64,000 nt of DNA from Streptosporangium subroseum. Lineage in GTDB: Bacteria; Actinomycetota; Actinomycetes; Streptosporangiales; Streptosporangiaceae. The notes under the pieces are model-generated. The model saw nothing but the letters and a program-made list of their open reading frames with translations, did no database searches and was not told the DNA's origin. Shown piece by piece: positions 59,067-64,000 of the stretch (the first letter of the stretch is position 1; each line of letters starts with the position of its first letter). The DNA is taken from contig NZ_FZOD01000011.1 in assembly GCF_900188345.1 (NCBI RefSeq), positions 78,252-142,251 of the forward strand, given 5' to 3'. The position numbers and the translations under genes are program-made.

Positions 59067-60509
59067 CTATCCGGTCACGGTCACGGTCTCGGCGGGGACG
59101 GGCTCGGGGATCCGGGGCGCCTTGCGGGCGCGGAGGCCGAACGCGGTGACGACCGCGCCGAGGACCCCTGCGACGACCGGGACGACGAGGGCGGCCTGGA
59201 GCGCGTTCAGCCCCGCTTCCGGTGAGCCGCCGTCGCCGAGCGCCGCGACGTTGACGGCGGTCACCGCCGACAGGCCGAGGGCCGTGCCGAACTGCATCGC
59301 GGTGTACAGCAGGCCGCCTGCCAGGCCGTGCTCGTGTTCGTCCACGCCGTCGACGGCGGCCATGGTCAACGGGCCGTAGGCCAGGGAGAAGGCCAGCCCC
59401 AGCAGGATCATGGTCGGCAGCATGGCGGTGTAGGCCCAGTCCAGCCCGACGGGCAGGAACAGCACGTAGGCCAGGGTCGCCAGGACCATGCCTCCGAAGA
59501 GCACCGGGACGTTGCCGAACCGGTTCACCAGCCGCGGCGTCAGGGTCGGGGCGAGAACCGTGTCGACGCCGATCACCAGCATGGCCAGACCCGTCTGCAG
59601 CGTGCTCCAGCCGCGCAGTTCCTGCAGGTACAGGGTGACCAGGAACTGGAAGCCGGCGAAGGAACTCAGGAACAACAGCGCTCCCAGATTGGCGCGTACC
59701 AGGGGTCCCGAGCGCAGGATGCCCAGTCGCACCAGGGGGTTGGCCGCCCGCCGCTCGATCACGACGAAGGCGGCCAGCAGCGCCAGACCCGCGGCGAATG
59801 TCCCCACCGTGCCGGCCCGGCCGTTGCCGGGATGCTCCAGGCGGACCACCCCGTACACCAGCAGCAGCATCGCCCCGGTGATGCCGAAGGCGCCGGCGAG
59901 GTCGAAGCCGCCGGCCGGGCGTTCCGGAGCCCTCGAATCCTTGAGGAGAGGGATGGCGGCCAGCAGGATCACCGCCGACAGGATCACCGGGGCGAAGAAC
60001 ACCCATCGCCAGCCGAACGAGGCCAGCAGACCACCGGCGACCAGGCCGAGCGAGAAACCGCCCGCCGCCGTTCCGGCGTAGACCCCCAGGGCCCTGGTGC
60101 GCTGCGGGCCCTCGGGGAAGTTGCCGGTGATGAGTGACAGCCCGGCGGGAGCCATGAACGCGGCCGCGACCCCGGTGGCGAACCGGGCGACCAGCAGCAT
60201 CCAGCCCTCGGTGGCGAAACCGCCCAGACCGGAGAAGACCAGGAAGACGGTCAGCCAGAAGAGGAACATCCGGCGGCGGCCCAGCAGGTCGGCGGTGCGG
60301 CCGCCCAGCAGCATGAACCCGCCGTAACCGAGCACGTAGGCGCTGACCACACCGCTGAGCATCCCGGTGGACAGGCCCAGGTCGGCCCGGATCGACGGCA
60401 ACGCGACGTTCAGCATCGCCACGTCGATGCCCTCCAGGAAGATGGCTCCGCACAGTACGAGCAACACACCCCAAGCACGTCCGTCCATCCGGCCGCTCGA
60501 TGTGGACAT
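59067..60509 (-). CDS. MFS drug-efflux transporter, DHA2 family
   Basis: A 480-aa inner-membrane protein predicted to have about 14 helices. Motif A is YGGFMLLGGRTADLLGRRRMF, and an early segment reads EGIDVAMLNVALPSIRADLGLS. The length and helix number fit EmrB/QacA-type exporters. The ATG at 60509 follows AGAGGA. The frame is open to 60623, but that part lies in the promoter. It is divergent from an HxlR regulator that probably controls it. Confidence 0.9.
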   Translation of the reverse strand: MSTSSGRMDGRAWGVLLVLCGAIFLEGIDVAMLNVALPSIRADLGLSTGMLSGVVSAYVLGYGGFMLLGGRTADLLGRRRMFLFWLTVFLVFSGLGGFATEGWMLLVARFATGVAAAFMAPAGLSLITGNFPEGPQRTRALGVYAGTAAGGFSLGLVAGGLLASFGWRWVFFAPVILSAVILLAAIPLLKDSRAPERPAGGFDLAGAFGITGAMLLLVYGVVRLEHPGNGRAGTVGTFAAGLALLAAFVVIERRAANPLVRLGILRSGPLVRANLGALLFLSSFAGFQFLVTLYLQELRGWSTLQTGLAMLVIGVDTVLAPTLTPRLVNRFGNVPVLFGGMVLATLAYVLFLPVGLDWAYTAMLPTMILLGLAFSLAYGPLTMAAVDGVDEHEHGLAGGLLYTAMQFGTALGLSAVTAVNVAALGDGGSPEAGLNALQAALVVPVVAGVLGAVVTAFGLRARKAPRIPEPVPAETVTVTG

Positions 60510-60558
60510 GAGTCGATTCCTCTCGTGAAAGGCGGGACCGGCCCGGTTCTCCAAATGA

Positions 60559-60585
60559 CTGCCGGTTCCCTCTTGTAACCAGCAG
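60559..60585. promoter_or_regulatory. Inverted repeat, candidate HxlR operator
   Basis: CTGCCGGTT (60559-60567) and AACCAGCAG (60577-60585) with 9 bp between, one mismatch. It is centred between the two divergent genes. Confidence 0.45.
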
Positions 60586-60603
60586 CAGCTTCGGACACCA
60601 TCG

Positions 60604-61104
60604 ATGACCATGGAAGACGGCACTTCAAAGTCCCCCGGTTACTGCGGGGATACCGACGGCGACTACGACGTTCTCCAGTGGGACACGCGGGAGGACTGCG
60701 AGGTCCGGCAGATCCTCGACCGGATCGCCGACAAATGGTCGCTACTGGTCATCGCCCTGCTCGATCAGCGCAGCCTGCGCTTCACTGAACTCCGCCGTGC
60801 GATCGACGGGATCAGCCAGCGGATGCTCGCCCGGACCCTGCGCCACCTGGAGCGCGACGGTCTGGTGAGCCGTACCGTGCACCCGGTCGTGCCACCGCGG
60901 GTGGACTACGAGCTCACGCCCCTGGGGGCGAGCCTGCACCACACCATCCGCGCGCTGGTCACCTGGACCGAGCAGCACCAGAACGACATCGCCACCGCCC
61001 GTTCGGCGTACGACGTCCGCGTGGCGGTCGAGCAGGAGACCACGGAGCGGGAGGCGGCGGAGCGGGACGCCCTCGCCCGGGACGTTCTCTCGGGCAGGCG
61101 CTGA
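60604..61104 (+). CDS. HxlR-family transcriptional regulator
   Basis: A 166-aa winged-helix regulator. The core is CEVRQILDRIADKWSLLVIALL..RFTELRRAIDGISQRMLARTLRHLERDGLVSRTVHPVVPPRVDYELTPLG, the complete HxlR domain. A C-terminal extension of about 30 charged residues is added. The start is ATG at 60604 or 60610. It is divergent from the MFS exporter. Confidence 0.9.
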   Translation: MTMEDGTSKSPGYCGDTDGDYDVLQWDTREDCEVRQILDRIADKWSLLVIALLDQRSLRFTELRRAIDGISQRMLARTLRHLERDGLVSRTVHPVVPPRVDYELTPLGASLHHTIRALVTWTEQHQNDIATARSAYDVRVAVEQETTEREAAERDALARDVLSGRR

Positions 61105-61338
61105 CCGTATTGCGCGAATATCGGCTGAGAGCCGCCCGCGTTTCCGTTCTCTGATTGGGGGGCGACGGTTGGGGTAGGCGCTGCGCGCTGTAATCAGCGG
61201 CTCAGAACGGCGAAAAGCCGGTCATCGAGGACCGGTTGCTCGCCGCGACGCGGAAAGCGATGTCAGGTGCCCTGCGGAAACCGCGGGGCATCACTTTCCC
61301 GGCCGCGATGCGCATACGGTTCGACGAAAGGTGAGATC

Positions 61339-61599
61339 GTGGCGAGTAACTCGGGACAGACCGGCTCCGACGCGGCGTCGGCCGCAGCCAAGACGTTGGC
61401 GGACCCCACGTCAACCGCGGAGGAGAAGGCCGCCGCCGCCAGCGCGCTGTCGCAGGCTCCGGAGAGCGAGGGGGAGACCGGCGCCGAGGCGGCGTCGGCT
61501 TCGTCCAAGACGCTGTCGGATCCGAAATCGGACGGTACGGAGAAGTCCGCCGCGGCCAGCGCGCTGTCACAGACGCCGGAGGACGCGAGTAAGAAGTAG
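61339..61599 (+). CDS. Small Ala/Ser-rich protein with duplicated motif
   Basis: An 86-aa protein. Two similar halves read AAAKTLADPTSTAEEKAAAASALSQAPE and ASSKTLSDPKSDGTEKSAAASALSQTPE, separated by SEGETGAEA. It is hydrophilic and likely disordered or helical. Short proteins with a KTLsDP...AAxSALSQ unit occur in actinomycetes, with no assigned function. The GTG at 61339 follows AAAGGTGAG. The frame is open upstream to 61267, but that part is not similar. Confidence 0.7.
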   Translation: MASNSGQTGSDAASAAAKTLADPTSTAEEKAAAASALSQAPESEGETGAEAASASSKTLSDPKSDGTEKSAAASALSQTPEDASKK

Positions 61600-61783
61600 T
61601 CGCGGTCGCCCGGCTTGACCTCCGGGCCGTCCGCGATCGACCTCCGGCCTGTTCGACCTCTCCGGAGGGGTCCTTCTTACCCGGTGGACTGTGCCCCCCG
61701 CCGATGGCGTACGACGGCTCCCGGCTCGTTCGAGGGGGCCGTGCCGTCGGCGGGGGTCTACGGGCGGCATTCGCGGCGGCTCG

Positions 61784-62305
61784 TTAGAAGAGAGAGGTCC
61801 CGCCGACACCTCGTTCGAAGTCGAGCAGATACCGTTTTGTCGCCAGGCCGCCGCCGTAGCCGGTGAGGCCGCCGGTGGAACCCACGACGCGATGGCAGGG
61901 AACGATGACGCCGATCGGGTTCTTTCCGTTGGCCAGGCCCACGGCCCTGGCCGCGGTGGGCTGTCCGATCCGGTCGGCGAGCTGACCGTAAGTGATCGTC
62001 TCGCCGTAGGGGATGTCCCGCAGGGCGGCCCAGACCCGCCGCTGGAAGGGCGTGCCGGCGAGAACCATGGGGAGGTCGAAGTCGGTTCGCCGCCCGTCGA
62101 AGTAGGCCCGCAGCTGGCTTGCGACCTCGGTGAAAGGCGCGGGGTCGGGCTCGCCGAAGGTCTCTTCCGGCGGCCGGTGCCGTTGCCGGTGCATGTAGAG
62201 ACCGGTGAGGACTCCATCGACCGCCACGAGAGTGAGCGGGCCGACGGAGCTGTCCACCACGGTGTGCGTCCGGTGTTCCAGCGGGTGGTGTTTCGGCAGG
62301 GTCAT
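61784..62305 (-). CDS. ogt: Methylated-DNA-protein-cysteine methyltransferase
   Basis: A 173-aa suicide repair protein that removes alkyl groups from O6-alkylguanine. The acceptor is Cys137 in the motif VPCHRVVG. The HTH that holds DNA has the Arg finger (TAARAVGLANGKNPI). The ATG at 62305 follows GAAGGA at good spacing; TTG at 62308 is the alternative. It lies 39 bp downstream of the Ada-AlkA gene on the same strand, so the two likely form an alkylation-repair operon. Confidence 0.93.
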   Translation of the reverse strand: MTLPKHHPLEHRTHTVVDSSVGPLTLVAVDGVLTGLYMHRQRHRPPEETFGEPDPAPFTEVASQLRAYFDGRRTDFDLPMVLAGTPFQRRVWAALRDIPYGETITYGQLADRIGQPTAARAVGLANGKNPIGVIVPCHRVVGSTGGLTGYGGGLATKRYLLDFERGVGGTSLF

Positions 62306-62344
62306 CAAGGGTCCTTCACGGGGATCTCTGGCCGGTGGGGGAGC

Positions 62345-63817
62345 TCAGTCGGCGGGGAGCCGGTTGACGGGGTGGTCGCCGGTGGCCCAGAGATGCTGAA
62401 CGGCGTAGGCGCGCCAGGGTCGCCAGGCGACGGCATGGCGGATGAGCGCGGCAGGGGTGGCGGGAAGGCCGATCTTGCCGGCGGCGAGGCGGACGCCGAG
62501 GTCGGTGGGTATGAACGCGTCGGGGTCGCCGAGGGCACGCATCGCGATGGTCTCGACGGTCCAGGGCCCGACTCCCGGCAGCGCCGAGAGCTGTGCACGG
62601 GCTCGATGCCAGTCGCCGCCGACGCTGAGATCGATCTCGTCGGCGGCCAGGGCGGCGACCAGCGTGGTGAGCGTGGTGCGGCGCGCCCGGGGGAGGGCGA
62701 GCGCGGCCGGGTCCATCGAGGCCAGTGCCGCCGGGCCGGGGAAGAGATGGGTGAGGCCTCCGGCGGCGTCTGTGATCGGCTCGCCATGGGCGATGACCAG
62801 CCGGGCCGCATGGGTGCGGGCGGCCGCGGTGGACACCTGCTGCCCGAGCACCGCGCGCACCGCGAACTCGGACGCGTCCACGGTGCGGGGCACCCGGCGG
62901 CCGAGGTCCTTGTCGACGAGCGGGGCGAGCACCGGGTCGCCCCGGAGAAGATCGTCGACGGCGACGGGGTCGGCGTCGAGGTCGAGCAGGCGCCGGCACC
63001 GGCTGATCGCGGTGGAGAGGTCTCGGAGGTCGGTGAGGGCCAGCCGGCAGCCGACGTGGTCGGGCAGCGGCCGCAGGGTGGCGATGCCGTGGCCGTACGG
63101 CAGGCGCAGGGTGCGGCGGTAGGCGCCGTCGCGCCACTCCTCCACTCCGGGTACGGCGGTCGCGGCGAGATGCCCGAACAGGTTGCCGGGGCAGAGCGGG
63201 GCGCGGAACGGCAGCCGCAGCGACAGCGTCCCGGGGGTGGCCACCGGGCGCCCGCGGGCGACGCGGTCCCGGAGCTGGGTCGGCGTCAGGGCGAAGACCT
63301 CGCGCACGGTGTCGTTGAACGTCCGGATGCTGGCGAATCCGGCGGCGAAGGCGACATCGCTCATCGGCAGGGTGCTGGTCTCGATCAGCAGCCGGGCGGT
63401 CTGGGCCCTTTGGGCCCGTGCCAGCGCGAGCGGGCCCGCTCCGAGTTCGGCGAGCAGCTGCCGTTCGATCTGGCGGGTGCTGTAGCCGAGCTGCGTGGCC
63501 AGGCCGGGCACTCCAGCGCGGTCGACGACGCCATCAGCGATCATGCGCATCGTCCGCGCCACGACGTCGGCGCGTTCGTTCCACCGCGGGGAACCCGGGC
63601 TGGCGTCGGGCCGGCACCGCTTGCACGCCCGGAATCCGGCCAGCTGCGCGGCGGCGGCGCTGGGATAGAAGCGCATATTCTTGATCTTGGGCGGTACCAC
63701 CGGGCAGCTCGGCCGGCAGTAGATCCCCGTGGTGATCACCGCACAGAAGAACCAGCCGTCGAACCGGGCGTCCTTGGACTGCACGGCCCGTACGCACCGC
63801 TCCACATCCTCATGCAT
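62345..63817 (-). CDS. alkA: Ada-type regulator fused to AlkA 3-methyladenine DNA glycosylase
   Basis: A 490-aa multidomain protein. The N-terminal Ada zinc domain uses Cys34, Cys38, Cys65 and Cys68 (GIYCRPSCP..CKRC), where Cys34 would accept a methyl group from DNA phosphotriesters. An AraC-type HTH domain (TRQIERQLLAELGAGPLALARAQRA, about residues 110-190) follows. The C-terminal 290 residues are AlkA, with the helix-hairpin-helix LPGVGPWTVETIAMR and the catalytic Asp near residue 439 (FIPTDLG). The protein both senses and repairs alkyl damage. The ATG at 63817 has a weak ribosome binding site. Confidence 0.93.
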   Translation of the reverse strand: MHEDVERCVRAVQSKDARFDGWFFCAVITTGIYCRPSCPVVPPKIKNMRFYPSAAAAQLAGFRACKRCRPDASPGSPRWNERADVVARTMRMIADGVVDRAGVPGLATQLGYSTRQIERQLLAELGAGPLALARAQRAQTARLLIETSTLPMSDVAFAAGFASIRTFNDTVREVFALTPTQLRDRVARGRPVATPGTLSLRLPFRAPLCPGNLFGHLAATAVPGVEEWRDGAYRRTLRLPYGHGIATLRPLPDHVGCRLALTDLRDLSTAISRCRRLLDLDADPVAVDDLLRGDPVLAPLVDKDLGRRVPRTVDASEFAVRAVLGQQVSTAAARTHAARLVIAHGEPITDAAGGLTHLFPGPAALASMDPAALALPRARRTTLTTLVAALAADEIDLSVGGDWHRARAQLSALPGVGPWTVETIAMRALGDPDAFIPTDLGVRLAAGKIGLPATPAALIRHAVAWRPWRAYAVQHLWATGDHPVNRLPAD

Positions 63818-63900
63818 ATTGCCAGCATGGTCCGTGGTCGCTCCGTTGGGCTAGCGGAAATCCGACATCACCCGCAGGGCCGGACCGGTGCGCCGAAGGG

Positions 63901-63936
63901 GGCGGGCGCTGCGAGCCATGGCTCGCAGCGCCCGCC
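63901..63936 (-). terminator. 36-bp palindrome, terminator of a gene entering from the right
   Basis: A perfect palindrome with arms GGCGGGCGCTGCGAGCC and GGCTCGCAGCGCCCGCC around AT. It lies 24 bp past the stop codon of the partial gene at the right edge. Confidence 0.6.
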
Positions 63937-63960
63937 GCCTTCAAGGATCGGGAACCGCCG

Positions 63961-64000
63961 TCAGGCGCGCTCCCTGAGCGATCTTCCGTCCGCTAGAGGG
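63961..64000 (-). CDS. C-terminus of a gene running in from the right edge
   Basis: The minus strand reads PLADGRSLRERA and then TGA at 63961-63963. Only about 12 codons are in the window, and the hairpin next to it supports a real gene end. The product is unknown. Confidence 0.35.
   Translation of the reverse strand, partial: PLADGRSLRERA

Noticed and set aside
61140..61177. Sigma-B-type promoter (GTTT/GTTC ... GGGTAG) before the small repeat protein
   Set aside because: The spacing between the elements is 22 or 28 bp instead of about 14-17.

Overview
The window is high-GC DNA with actinomycete gene content: a GuaB1-type IMPDH-like protein, a B12-dependent ribonucleotide reductase with NrdR, lexA divergent from a LysM protein, CebR-type GGGAGCGCTCTC operators, a tuberculostearate-type methyltransferase/reductase pair and a deazaflavin-type nitroreductase. 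This fits a filamentous actinomycete, perhaps Streptosporangiales. That placement is an inference from gene content, not a match to a genome. No rRNA, tRNA, CRISPR array, transposase or integrase was recognised.

Layout. 1-4152: the start of a membrane-anchored repeat protein that runs off the left edge, an ATP-dependent DNA ligase, an FKBP prolyl isomerase and an SDR oxidoreductase. 4153-16325: two beta-glucoside-type uptake modules. Each has a binding lipoprotein, two permeases, a GH1 glycosidase and a LacI regulator. The two LacI genes converge, and both modules carry the same palindromic operator. Neither module has an ATPase, so a shared MsiK-type ATPase elsewhere is inferred. 16365-21101: a stress-type membrane protein, a 49-aa membrane ORF, guaB1, a GyrI-like protein and a duplicated regulator/membrane-protein cassette that has lost one regulator. 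21412-31494: a CoA-transferase/racemase, a Ser/Thr kinase, a 2-hydroxyacid dehydrogenase, the 10-methyl fatty acid pair, and a tightly overlapping four-gene operon (acyl-CoA dehydrogenase, PIG-L deacetylase, NodS-like methyltransferase, GT2).

31660-37786: an acyl-CoA ligase divergent from a GMC oxidoreductase, followed by two P450 genes that share near-identical blocks. 37862-43153: a Trp/Gln-repeat membrane protein, then leuS behind a leucine-rich leader peptide and terminator (apparent attenuator). 43456-49845: an NADP oxidoreductase, lexA with its SOS box, a LysM protein, and nrdR-nrdJ behind two NrdR boxes 31 bp apart. 50054-64000: accessory genes, including an HAD protein, an esterase, a nitroreductase-hemerythrin fusion, an APH-like kinase, a DMT exporter with a LysR regulator, a secreted phosphodiester glycosidase, an MFS exporter with an HxlR regulator, a small repeat protein, and an ogt/Ada-AlkA alkylation-repair pair.

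The most unusual features are: (i) tandem repeats, often of about 38 bp, next to several gene 3' ends and in places including the stop codon; (ii) the leuS attenuator, whose leader peptide may be translated from a leaderless transcript; (iii) the duplicated HTH/membrane cassette with a decayed HTH remnant; (iv) gene-conversion-like identity between the two P450 genes and between the two LacI genes.
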